This document shows, one piece after another, positions 7,399-15,476 of a stretch of DNA of 29,404 nucleotides. The notes under the pieces were generated by a model. It worked only from the letters and a program-made list of their open reading frames with translations, did no database searches and was not told where the DNA came from. The position numbers and the translations under genes were made by a program. Origin of the DNA: DASWJQ01 sp036397095 (GTDB lineage Bacteria; Chloroflexota; Anaerolineae; Anaerolineales; E44-bin32); contig DASWJQ010000072.1 of NCBI GenBank assembly GCA_036397095.1, positions 1 through 29,404 of the forward strand, written 5' to 3'. Numbering within the stretch: the first letter of the stretch is position 1; every line of letters starts with the position of its first letter.

Positions 7399-10300
7399 GG
7401 TCGACCTCCACCAACGTTAACGGCAGCCGGGCCAAGAGGCGGGTCCCGCCCGACGAACGGCGCTCGACGACCAGATCGCCGCCCAGCTCAGTGGCACGCT
7501 CGCGCATCGAATGCAGCCCAACACCGGGCCGCGGATGGCTGGGCAGGCCGCGGCCGTCATCCGTCACCTCCACCTGCAGGTCACCGTTTGCCCGGAACTG
7601 GATCCAGCAGTGGGCGGCCCCGGCATGCCGGATGACGTTGGTCAGCGCTTCGAGGGCAATTCGGTAGGCCGCCACCTCCACCGCTGCCGGCAAATGGGGG
7701 ATCGGGCCGGTCTCCTTGACGCTGACCAGCAATCCGCCGGCGTCATTGTGGGCAATCGCCCGCTCCCGCACAGCAGCCACCAGCCCGAACTCATCCAGTG
7801 CCGGCGGCCGCAGCCCATAGACCAGTCGTCGGACGTCAGCCAACGAGCCCTTAACCTGGCCCGTCAACCCCGCCAGTAACTCGTCTGCGCGGTCAGGTTC
7901 TTTCCGCAGCAAGTTGCGGGCAGCCTCCAGCTTCATCGACATGCTGGCCAGCTCCGGACCCAACCCGTCGTGCAGATCACGGCGCAGGCGGCGCCTCTCC
8001 TCTTCACGGGCCAGCAACAGCCGTTCGCGCGAGCGCTGCAGGTCATCCGTCAGCCGCACCGCATGGACGGCGGCACCGGCATGGGCGGCAACGTCCCGTA
8101 AGAGCTGCTGCTCGCCCTCATTGAATGGGTCGTTGGGCCCACGGGTGGCGCACCTGAGCTGACCAATCTCTTCCCCCTGGTAGACGAGCGGCAGCTGCAG
8201 CTCGGAGCCGGTCGGCTTGCCGTATTCGCTCACCAGCTCCAGGTCGTTTCCTTGCCGAAGGGAGACCGCCACGTACGGCAGCTTCAAAGTCTGGGCCACC
8301 GTTTCGACCAGTGTCGGTAATACTGACTCCGTGGCGAGTACAGACTCGAGCCGGTGGCTCAGCCCGGTGAGCACGACATACGGATCGTCACGATCACCGT
8401 ACAACAGACGGTTGACGCCCGTCTGCAGCCGTTGGCGCAGGGGTTGAAAGGCGACCGCCGCCAGGCCGGTGGCGAGCAAGGCGACAACCAGGCTGCCTCG
8501 TGACTGAAACACAATACCCAAAGCACCGACCGTCAGCACATACACACCGGCGATCAATAGGCTCAGGGCACCGTAAACCAGAGCCCGATTCAGAATGAGG
8601 TCGATCCGATAGAGCCGATCCCGCAAGACGGCAACGGTCAGCGCGATCGGCATGACATTCATGCCCAGGAACCAGGCCAGCTCACTGGTCAGCGCCCACC
8701 ACGGGATAGGTGCCCCGGCCGGCAGCTGTTGACGCTGGACATACGGCACCGTCATCGCCGCCAGGATCAGGATCCACGCAATCAGCCCGACAACCACTAG
8801 TTTGGTCTGGCGCCGCTGCAGCCGGTTGGAATGTTGACGGAAGCGAACGATCTGCCCGCCAACCAGGGCCAGTACGGCCACAAACCAGACGGCGCCACCG
8901 GCGTACTCGTACCAGCCGAGGTCGGCCCTATCCAACGGGCGGGACAGGGTCACCAGAACTGGGCCAAAGAAGAAGGCGACGCCAGACAGCCAGCGGCTCC
9001 AGCGCGGGTACCAGACACCATCGGGAAACTGGAAGAACACGATCAACGTTGGCCAGGCGCCGATAATCACCACCAACGTCAACGCCAGTTCGATAGAACC
9101 ACCCAGCCAATTGACCAACACCTCGAGTGGTCCGCCCACGCACACACCGTAGATAAGTAGGAAGTAGGAAACGAGCAACGGCATGCGTTCGGCGGAACGC
9201 TGCCGATAGAGCAGATAGGCAAGGCCGATGGAAACGGCGACCACCGACAACGAAGCCAGCGTCTTCAGGACATCGAACAGGAGGACCGTTGGATCCCCGG
9301 CCGGGACACCGGTCATGTCCAAGGGTCCCTGCCCGATAAGGCTGGTGTAACCCGGCAAAGCCGCCAGCGTGACGAGGATGCCGACCAAAGCGGTTGGCGG
9401 CCATAATCGCCGCAGCCACGCAGGGGCAGGCGATACGGCCTCATCGCTGTTGCCATCCCGCCTGAGTGCGGCGCGATTCGCGGGGAATGACTCGTCCGGC
9501 AGGGGAACGACGCGGCCGACGACCGCCCCCAGCCAATCGACCAAGGGGCGGTGACCCATGGCCAGGACAGTGACGACCAGCAGCGATCCGGCCAGGGCCG
9601 GATCCGATTGCGTTAGCAGCGATCCAAGCCCAACTGCCAACCCGTATAAGCCGGCGATAAGTGCCGACAGCGTTGCATAGACCAACGTCCGGTGGATGAT
9701 CAGATCGATTTCGTACAGCCGGTAGCGCAGGATGGCCAGCGCCACACCCACCGAAATACCCACAATGCCCAGGTTGTTGATCACAATGCCCAGCTCCTGG
9801 GCGACTTGTTCTGGAAGCAGCGTTGATATGGCGCCCACCAAGATCAGACTGACGAGCAATCCGATACCAGCCAGCGCTACCCATTTCAGTTGCTGGCGTT
9901 CGACCCCATGGCTGCGTCGGTACCTGACCACAAGCGACGCCATCGATCCGACGATCCCGAGCACCAACAGCAGACCGCTGACATCGACAACGATTCCCAG
10001 CCAGTCCCCCTGACCCGATAAGCCGTATGGATTGGGAGGGTCGATGCCCCAGCTGGCGATCTGTCCCGGGTGCAGCATGACCCCCATACACACGCCGGCC
10101 ATTGCAGCGACCGATAGCCAAGCGAGCGACCCCCAGCGGCCGCTCAACGGCCTGCCATCGGGGAACCAGAGCAGCCCAAGCGTGGTAGGCAGCGCAATGC
10201 CCGGGATCCACACCCAGCGTGCCAGCCAGGTGGCGGGCTCGGTCATCGCCGGCAGCGATCGCTGCCCTGCCCACAATCCGGCCCCGACCGACAAGGCGCT

Positions 10301-10666
10301 GAGTGCATAGAACATGGCAGTGACCAAGAAGACCCAGCCAATAGGATGCCGGTTATAGCGTCGCAGGATGAGCGCACCAAGCGCAACATAGGCGACCGTA
10401 GAAATGGGGACCAAGCTTTGGTGAGTGAGGAGCAGCCGCCAATCACCGCTGACGGCGGTCGCCGCCAAGCTTAGGGCCGTGCCGGCAAGCATGACCAGCA
10501 CCACCGTGCCCGTCAAGGGCATTATCAAACGCTGTGGCTGGCGTGCGGGCAACCCAACCTCCTCGACGACTGGCGTACCCTGCCGGGGATGGCCTGAAGC
10601 GGCGGAGTGGCGGTCCCCCATTCTACAACCCCAACCCGTCCCGACAGGTTTGGGCCGATCCACCAA
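7391..10666 (-). CDS. Large NarL-type sensor histidine kinase with duplicated membrane module
   Basis: A 1091-residue kinase. Two tandem multi-helix modules occupy about 49-375 and 420-735. Both contain an 'FPDG' loop followed by an Arg-Trp (about 168-177 and 547-556) and both end in matching elements: 'RYRLYEIDLIIHRTLVY' (314-330) and 'RDRLYRIDLILNRALVY' (682-698). A GAF-like domain (about 765-870), HisKA_3 with phospho-acceptor His899 in 'RRDLHDGLGPE', and HATPase_c with Asn1010 ('EALTNVIRHA') and 'DDGRGLP' follow. The substrate regulator is encoded immediately downstream. The start is uncertain: GTG 10666 has no clear Shine-Dalgarno, and Met16 or Met49, just before the first helix, are alternatives. 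The gene begins 43 bp after the beta-propeller gene and probably shares its transcript. Signal sensed is unknown; the membrane modules suggest an envelope or lipid-soluble cue. Confidence 0.93.
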   Translation of the reverse strand: MVDRPKPVGTGWGCRMGDRHSAASGHPRQGTPVVEEVGLPARQPQRLIMPLTGTVVLVMLAGTALSLAATAVSGDWRLLLTHQSLVPISTVAYVALGALILRRYNRHPIGWVFLVTAMFYALSALSVGAGLWAGQRSLPAMTEPATWLARWVWIPGIALPTTLGLLWFPDGRPLSGRWGSLAWLSVAAMAGVCMGVMLHPGQIASWGIDPPNPYGLSGQGDWLGIVVDVSGLLLVLGIVGSMASLVVRYRRSHGVERQQLKWVALAGIGLLVSLILVGAISTLLPEQVAQELGIVINNLGIVGISVGVALAILRYRLYEIDLIIHRTLVYATLSALIAGLYGLAVGLGSLLTQSDPALAGSLLVVTVLAMGHRPLVDWLGAVVGRVVPLPDESFPANRAALRRDGNSDEAVSPAPAWLRRLWPPTALVGILVTLAALPGYTSLIGQGPLDMTGVPAGDPTVLLFDVLKTLASLSVVAVSIGLAYLLYRQRSAERMPLLVSYFLLIYGVCVGGPLEVLVNWLGGSIELALTLVVIIGAWPTLIVFFQFPDGVWYPRWSRWLSGVAFFFGPVLVTLSRPLDRADLGWYEYAGGAVWFVAVLALVGGQIVRFRQHSNRLQRRQTKLVVVGLIAWILILAAMTVPYVQRQQLPAGAPIPWWALTSELAWFLGMNVMPIALTVAVLRDRLYRIDLILNRALVYGALSLLIAGVYVLTVGALGIVFQSRGSLVVALLATGLAAVAFQPLRQRLQTGVNRLLYGDRDDPYVVLTGLSHRLESVLATESVLPTLVETVAQTLKLPYVAVSLRQGNDLELVSEYGKPTGSELQLPLVYQGEEIGQLRCATRGPNDPFNEGEQQLLRDVAAHAGAAVHAVRLTDDLQRSRERLLLAREEERRRLRRDLHDGLGPELASMSMKLEAARNLLRKEPDRADELLAGLTGQVKGSLADVRRLVYGLRPPALDEFGLVAAVRERAIAHNDAGGLLVSVKETGPIPHLPAAVEVAAYRIALEALTNVIRHAGAAHCWIQFRANGDLQVEVTDDGRGLPSHPRPGVGLHSMRERATELGGDLVVERRSSGGTRLLARLPLTLVEVDRG

Positions 10667-10709
10667 CTGCAGGCCGGTATACGCTGCTCCTTGACAGCAA
10701 ATCGTCGGC

Positions 10710-11726
10710 CTACACCCACATCACAAGTTGGTGCCAGATTCCTTTGAGGTCGACCGGCAGCCGTTCCCATTGGTCCCCATGGTCGGAACTGAACCAAATT
10801 GTGCCGTTTGTCAAGCCGGCGTAGAGATGCCCCGATTGGCCTGGCTCGACAAGCAAACTCGTCGGCAGGTGGTCACATGGCTGGGGCAGGCCGCCCGCCA
10901 GCTTCTCCCAACCGGCCCCGCCCACCGATCGATAGATATGGGCATTGGCGTGATCCCAACTGTGGGCATCACCAGGCCCAGTCGAAGCCGACAGATACCA
11001 GATCTCGGGCCGCTCGGGATCGGAAGCACAAGCCCAGCCATAGCTGCGGTCCAGCCCGTCGGTCAGTTGACGCCATTTCTCCCCGCCATCCCGGCTGACG
11101 GCCCCAGCAGCCCGACCGGCGCCGGCCTGGTAGGCCCAGCTGCCGTCTAATGTGTTGAACGCCAGCGCATGACAATCCCGAATCGCACCCGACCGGTGAC
11201 CGGACCAAGTCTCGCCCCCGTCCTGGCTCCGGACTACCGCACCAAATTCGATGCCCGCCAGGACGACTTGCGGGTCGGTCGGTGAGAAGGCAATGGCATA
11301 AACGCTGGGCTTGGGGGGCCACTCGGCCGGGGACAACCACCACCAGCGGTTTGGGATTCGGCGGAAGGAGGAGACTTCCCTCCATGAGCTGCCGCCGTCA
11401 TCGCTGCGGTAGAGCAGTGCCGACAAGCTACCAGCGAACACGATTTGGGGGTCATGCGGACTGATAGCCATCGAACGCAGCCGGACACCCGCCAGGCCCG
11501 ACATCCGCCAGCTAACCCCGCGATCGTCCGACCGCAGCACGCCGTTGCCGTCGGTGCCGGCGTACGCGATCGGCGAGGACCCGCCGGCCCGAGCGAGGCA
11601 ACGCACATCCGCCTGCTCCATGACGAATTGACTGGTCCAGGTTCCGGCCGACCCCCGTTCGGCCCGCACCATCCCCAAGCCGGACCGTCCATCATAGCTA
11701 TTGGATAGGAAGACGCTTGCGTTCAA
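10710..11726 (-). CDS. Asp-box (BNR/sortilin-like) beta-propeller protein
   Basis: A 338-residue protein with repeated Asp-box hairpins: 'RSDDRGVSW', 'RSDDGGSSW', 'RSQDGGETW', 'SRDGGEKW', a degenerate 'RSVGGAGW' and 'SSDHGDQW'. About six blades are expected, often preceded by 'AISPHDPQIVFAG'-type strands as in Ycf48/sortilin/sialidase-like propellers. None of the sialidase catalytic residues can be assigned, so a binding scaffold is more likely than an enzyme. TTG 11726 is chosen because GGGAGG sits six bases upstream. No signal peptide or membrane helix is visible, unusual for this fold, which is most often exported. The gene sits between a small membrane protein and the duplicated-module kinase on the same strand, so a role linked to that sensor is possible but unproven. 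Confidence 0.85.
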   Translation of the reverse strand: MNASVFLSNSYDGRSGLGMVRAERGSAGTWTSQFVMEQADVRCLARAGGSSPIAYAGTDGNGVLRSDDRGVSWRMSGLAGVRLRSMAISPHDPQIVFAGSLSALLYRSDDGGSSWREVSSFRRIPNRWWWLSPAEWPPKPSVYAIAFSPTDPQVVLAGIEFGAVVRSQDGGETWSGHRSGAIRDCHALAFNTLDGSWAYQAGAGRAAGAVSRDGGEKWRQLTDGLDRSYGWACASDPERPEIWYLSASTGPGDAHSWDHANAHIYRSVGGAGWEKLAGGLPQPCDHLPTSLLVEPGQSGHLYAGLTNGTIWFSSDHGDQWERLPVDLKGIWHQLVMWV

Positions 11727-11805
11727 TTGCTACCTCCCGGGCAGCTTGGCCCATGCGACAGCCGCCCCGCCACATTCTGTGTCCCCACCTTGCCAGCCCC
11801 TTCTG

Positions 11806-12300
11806 CTAGAAGGGTTTGAACATCATGAGCCACAGAAAGACAACCATCGAGCCAAATCCGACCACCGCCGTGTACATCGGCCGGCGCGATCTAAGCAGGC
11901 GAGCTAGTTCGACCGCCGGCAAAGGTGACGCGGCTGCCCGCTCCCGTTTCCCGTCGAACCAGGGCAGGCCGAGCGCTTGGCGAAGTTGATTGAAGTAGTT
12001 GGTGCCAAGTGCTCCCATGGCCACCGTCACCGCAATCATCAAACCGAGGGCCGCCCAGATCCAGCCCTGCGACCACCAGGATCCCATGAAGCCAGCCGCC
12101 AAACCCGACAGCAGGAGCATTCCCAGGGATGCCCAGATGCCCGTCACGGCGATCCTATCGTTGGACAAGCCCAACAATGTTCGCAGCTTGGCCGGATCCT
12201 GCTGGCGGCCAATCCGCAGGGCAACGATGGCGGATGCGCCGTGAAAGAGAAAGAACGACATCGCCCCAAGTACGTGAACGAACACGATGACACGATACAC
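11806..12300 (-). CDS. Small four-helix integral membrane protein (DUF2269-like)
   Basis: A 164-residue protein with four predicted helices (about 3-27, 50-70, 77-100, 140-160), His residues in the first helix ('VHVLGAMSFFLFHGAS') and a cytoplasmic loop rich in Arg/Lys before the last helix. It resembles small uncharacterised membrane proteins of the DUF2269 type, for which no firm function is known. The frame opens at TTG 12324, but GTG 12300 is preferred because GGGAGG lies four bases before it and the hydrophobic segment then starts at once. It heads the - strand operon that continues with the propeller, kinase and regulator, 79 bp upstream of the next start. Confidence 0.7.
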   Translation of the reverse strand: MYRVIVFVHVLGAMSFFLFHGASAIVALRIGRQQDPAKLRTLLGLSNDRIAVTGIWASLGMLLLSGLAAGFMGSWWSQGWIWAALGLMIAVTVAMGALGTNYFNQLRQALGLPWFDGKRERAAASPLPAVELARLLRSRRPMYTAVVGFGSMVVFLWLMMFKPF

Positions 12301-12600
12301 AGTCCCTCCCGGATCGCCGCTCAACTCTTGAATGCCGCGTAAGCCAACGGTGGCTGGCGGCGAACCCCTGAAGCCAGCCCATTCAGAGGCTTTGGCGGCT
12401 TGCTCGCAGCTAGCCTACCGCCGGCTGCGCTGGCTGTCATGGGGCGGTCGGCCCAACCTGGACGGGAGGAATTCCTAATGAAAGATGCTATGCCCGGAGC
12501 CAGATACCCCTGCCACATAGGAGGCCGCGCCTAACGGCCGGCGGGATTAGAATCCACCTATTCAGGCGCCTTCGTCTGCCTGGGGAGCGAGGAGACTTGG
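12301..12600. other. Intergenic region between divergent genes
   Basis: This 300-bp stretch separates the - strand membrane protein from the + strand methyltransferase. It carries the GGGAGG ribosome site of the former at its left end and GAGGAG of the latter at its right end. A TAGAAT hexamer at 12548-12553 could be a -10 element for the methyltransferase, but no matching -35 is visible. Short open frames here have neither ribosome sites nor recognisable sequence. Nothing else is evident. Confidence 0.4.
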
Positions 12601-13392
12601 ATGGCCGAGCACATGAACCTCTACCAGAAAGCCAGCCACTACGACATCATTTTCGACCGCGATGTGGGACCAGAGATCAAGTTCCTTGAGAACCTATACC
12701 AGCAACATGGTCCCGGCCGCCCGCTAGAATCTGTCCTCGACATCGCCTGCGGTCCGGGCTATCACGCCCGCGCCTTTGCGCGCCAGGGCGTGCGTGCCGC
12801 CGGGATCGATCTGGGCGAGGCTATGATCCAGTTGGCCGGGGAGAAAGCCGTTGACGAGGGCCTGTCCGTCGAATGGCTGGTTGGCGACATGCGCCAGTTT
12901 ACACTTTCCCAACCGGTCGACCTGGCCTTTAGCATGTTCGACGCCATCGATCCGCTGCTCACCAATGAGGATGTCATCCGCCATTTGCGGGCCATCCGGA
13001 CCAACCTGACCGAATCTGGCGTGTATGTGATTGACCTTACGCATCCGCGGGATTGTTCCCCTTGGCACTATGGAGACTTTCAATACCAGGGAACGCGCAA
13101 TGGTGTGGACGTTATCCTCACCTGGGCGACCAATAACCCCACCTTTGATTGGTCGACCGGTGTCGGCGAGGTCGAGGTTAAGATGCAGGTGCGACAGGAT
13201 GGCCGAGAGACCGTGATCACAGACCGGGCAATGGAGCGCTTCCTCGACCCGCAGCATATTCAGCTCCTGGTCGCTCTGGCCGGCCAGTTCGAGATCGCTG
13301 GCTGGTATGGCAACCACCGCATTGATCAACCATTCGACAACAGCGATCGATCGCAACGTATGATCGCCGTAGTCCGTCGCAACAACCATTAG
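12601..13392 (+). CDS. Class I SAM-dependent methyltransferase
   Basis: A 263-residue Rossmann-fold methyltransferase. Motif I 'VLDIACGPGYHA' (about 45-56) binds SAM, Asp70 in 'AAGIDLGEAM' is the ribose-binding acid of motif II, 'VGDMRQF' (about 94-100) supplies the adenine-side Asp, and 'VYVIDLTHP' is the post-IV strand. The N-terminal 'LYQKASHYDIIFD' is typical of the small-molecule Methyltransf_25/11 group. The substrate cannot be inferred. ATG 12601 has GAGGAG nine bases upstream. It is followed 71 bp later by an OsmC-like gene on the same strand; the two may be co-transcribed but do not form a known pathway. Confidence 0.92.
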   Translation: MAEHMNLYQKASHYDIIFDRDVGPEIKFLENLYQQHGPGRPLESVLDIACGPGYHARAFARQGVRAAGIDLGEAMIQLAGEKAVDEGLSVEWLVGDMRQFTLSQPVDLAFSMFDAIDPLLTNEDVIRHLRAIRTNLTESGVYVIDLTHPRDCSPWHYGDFQYQGTRNGVDVILTWATNNPTFDWSTGVGEVEVKMQVRQDGRETVITDRAMERFLDPQHIQLLVALAGQFEIAGWYGNHRIDQPFDNSDRSQRMIAVVRRNNH

Positions 13393-13463
13393 CCCCGGGG
13401 ACAACGGTTTGACCTCGGCTTGGCAGCTCCCATGCTCAACAACACCGATTCAAGGAGGCCAAC

Positions 13464-13889
13464 GTGCAGATGGAAATCAGCTTCCCCGGCGGCGCCCGGG
13501 TGGACGCTACCTTTGAGGGCATGGTCGTTGCCACTGACCAACCCCCAAGCGGCGGCGGCCAGGGCAGCGCACCCACTCCTTTCAACTTGTTCCTGGCGTC
13601 CATTGGGACCTGCGCCGGCATCTACGTGCTGGGGTTCTGCCGCAAACGGGGCATCCCGACCGACGGCATCCGACTGACCCAATCCCACCAGACAGATCGG
13701 TCCAGTGGCATGATCAGCCGTATTGAGGTGGATGTCCACCTTCCGCCGGATTTCCCGGAAGCGTACATCGAGGCCGTCGTCCGCGCCGCCGACCTGTGCG
13801 CCGTCAAGAAGCATCTGGCTGACCCACCCCACATTGAGGTGCAGGCACGGATCGGGGATGAGGAGAAAGGCGATGGGGATAAGGGATAA
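13464..13889 (+). CDS. OsmC/Ohr-family protein
   Basis: A 141-residue protein of the OsmC fold, whose members reduce organic peroxides or hydroperoxides with a Cys pair. 'APTPFNLFLASIGTCAGIYVLGF' contains Cys50 in the position of the first catalytic Cys and 'RAADLCAVKKHL' contains Cys112 in that of the second; Cys59 is extra. The start is GTG with a strong AAGGAGG five bases upstream; an internal ATG two codons later lacks that spacing. The last ten or so residues (GDEEKGDGDKG) do not belong to the fold: they are encoded by the start of a purine-rich repeat that has apparently overrun the original stop. Peroxide detoxification is the likely role; exact substrate unknown. Confidence 0.88.
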   Translation: MQMEISFPGGARVDATFEGMVVATDQPPSGGGQGSAPTPFNLFLASIGTCAGIYVLGFCRKRGIPTDGIRLTQSHQTDRSSGMISRIEVDVHLPPDFPEAYIEAVVRAADLCAVKKHLADPPHIEVQARIGDEEKGDGDKG

Positions 13890-13945
13890 GTGAAAGGTGA
13901 TAGGTGATATGGGATAGGGGATAGTGGAGAGGGGAAATGGAAGAG
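13854..13945 (+). repeat. Purine-rich degenerate GGGATAR/GATAGG repeat
   Basis: About 90 bases contain variants of GGGATAAG, GGTGATAGG and GGGATAGGG in loose tandem with almost no C on the + strand (a single C near 13871). It starts within the final codons of the OsmC-like gene and continues into the spacer towards the convergent CoA-transferase gene. It has no hairpin of its own. It looks like a slippage-expanded intergenic repeat rather than a coding or RNA element; the following 220 bases up to the CoA-transferase stop contain no recognisable gene. Confidence 0.65.
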
Positions 13946-14167
13946 CAGCAAGCGGTCACCGGCAACCCGTGGAACGGGAGCCTCCCACAACTCGCAGAAG
14001 GTGCTTGGCGAACGATGACTGCAATACGTTGACAGGTGGGAGCTGTTGGGGGAGTAGATTGAGAATGAGGCGTTAGCTCAACACGGTCGCCAACTGGCCG
14101 CGTAGGCGGCAAACCGGTCCCCTGATAACGCCCCTACCAGGGCAGCACCAGGAGGAGGGACAGCCTC

Positions 14168-15472
14168 CTACAGATAACGCAGCTCGATGGCGGCTTGCTC
14201 CAAGCCGGCCCGCTGGTCCGGATGGGCGATGTCGATCAGCGCGCGGGCCCTCTGGCGAATGGTCTTGCCATGAAGGTCGGCCACCCCGAACTCGGTGGCG
14301 ATGTAGTGGACATCGTTGCGCGTCGTGACCACGCCGGCCCCTGGCTTGAGGGTCGGGACGATGCGGCTGAAGTGATCGCCGCGCGAGGTCGTCACCGTCG
14401 AAGGCAGCGCGATGATCGGTTTGCCACCCTTCGACCGGGCCGAGCCACGCATGAAGTCCAGTTGCCCGCCAACCCCCGAGTATAGCCGGGTGCCGATGCT
14501 GTCGGCACACACCTGGCCGGTCAGGTCGACCTCGATTGCCGAATTGATGGCAACCATCTTCTCATTCTGACTGATGATGAATGGGTCGTTGACATATTCG
14601 GTCGGGTGCATTTCGACGACCGGGTTGTTGTCGACAAAGTCGTACAGGCGCTGCGTCCCAAGCAGGAAGCCGGCGATGATCTTGCCTCGGTGCAACGTCT
14701 TACGCTCATTGGTGATGACACCAGCCTCATACAGTTCGACCACTCCGTCTGAGAACAATTCGGTGTGGATCCCTAAATCCTTCTTGTTGCCCAGATGGTG
14801 CAGCACACCGTCGGGAATGGCGCCAATCCCCATCTGCATCGTCGAACCGTCCTCGATCAGATCCGCCACCCGCTTGCCGATTTGCATGCTGAGGTCGGTC
14901 GGCTGGCCCATCGGCATTTCGGGAAGCTTGTAATCGACGGGCAACACATGATCGATCTTGCTGATGTGAATGAACGCGTCACCCAGCGTACGCGGCATTT
15001 GTGGGTTGATCTCGGCAATCACCACTTTGGCGCTGGCGGCGGCCGTTTTCGTAATCCCGACCTCCACCCCAAGCGAGCAGAATCCGTGCTCATCCGGCGG
15101 TGAGACATGGATCAGGGCGGCATCCAAGGGCAGGATGCCTCGCGAGAAGAGCAGCGGCACCTCGCCCAGCAAACACGGCGTGAAATCGGCCCGGCCGTCA
15201 TTGACGGCAGCGCGTACATTCTCGCTGATGAACAACGTATTGACTCGCAGGTGCTTGGCGACTTCGTGATCGACATATTCGGCCGAACCAATCGTCAACA
15301 CCTGGACGATCTCGACATCTTCCAGTTGCGGCGCCCGCTCGACCAGGGCCGCCACGATGCTCTGCGGCACCGAGCAATTGCCGGTCAAGAAGATGCGTTG
15401 GCCGGATTGAATAACCTCGACCGCCCGCTCGGGCGTCGTCGTCCGATCATGGTAGAGCTGGTTCCAGAGCAT
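14168..15472 (-). CDS. Acetyl-CoA hydrolase / 4-hydroxybutyrate-type CoA-transferase
   Basis: A 434-residue class I CoA-transferase of the acetyl-CoA hydrolase/transferase family, which transfers CoA between acetate and acids such as 4-hydroxybutyrate, butyrate or succinate through a glutamyl-CoA intermediate. Glu238 in 'GIHTELFSDGVVELY' is the expected catalytic Glu. Other family marks are 'SPPDEHGFCSLGVEVG', 'MGIGAIPDGVLHHLGN' and 'GGQLDFMRGSARSKGG'. Length fits the 430-440 residues typical of AbfT/Cat2-like enzymes. ATG 15472 is four bases after the alanine dehydrogenase stop, so the genes are co-transcribed. Pairing with alanine dehydrogenase suggests amino-acid or organic-acid fermentation to acetate, but the acyl acceptor is not determined by sequence. 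A short AGGAGG/CCTCCT hairpin overlaps the stop region. Confidence 0.9.
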   Translation of the reverse strand: MLWNQLYHDRTTTPERAVEVIQSGQRIFLTGNCSVPQSIVAALVERAPQLEDVEIVQVLTIGSAEYVDHEVAKHLRVNTLFISENVRAAVNDGRADFTPCLLGEVPLLFSRGILPLDAALIHVSPPDEHGFCSLGVEVGITKTAAASAKVVIAEINPQMPRTLGDAFIHISKIDHVLPVDYKLPEMPMGQPTDLSMQIGKRVADLIEDGSTMQMGIGAIPDGVLHHLGNKKDLGIHTELFSDGVVELYEAGVITNERKTLHRGKIIAGFLLGTQRLYDFVDNNPVVEMHPTEYVNDPFIISQNEKMVAINSAIEVDLTGQVCADSIGTRLYSGVGGQLDFMRGSARSKGGKPIIALPSTVTTSRGDHFSRIVPTLKPGAGVVTTRNDVHYIATEFGVADLHGKTIRQRARALIDIAHPDQRAGLEQAAIELRYL

Positions 15473-15476
15473 CTGG

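Noticed and set aside
11798..11814. CCCTTCT-GCT-AGAAGGG hairpin at the end of the small membrane-protein gene
   Set aside because: It overlaps the stop codon and is not followed by a T-run on the - strand, so it is not a convincing terminator; the downstream gene is probably co-transcribed.
12321..12518. 65-codon - strand frame in the divergent spacer
   Set aside because: No ribosome site or recognisable sequence, and it would overlap the promoter region of the membrane-protein operon.
13854..13945. CRISPR-like array
   Set aside because: The units are short, degenerate and contiguous without spacers, so it is a simple repeat.
14153..14169. AGGAGG-GACAG-CCTCCT hairpin near the CoA-transferase stop as a terminator
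   Set aside because: Short stem overlapping the stop, with no T-tract on either strand; left as a possible weak structure only.
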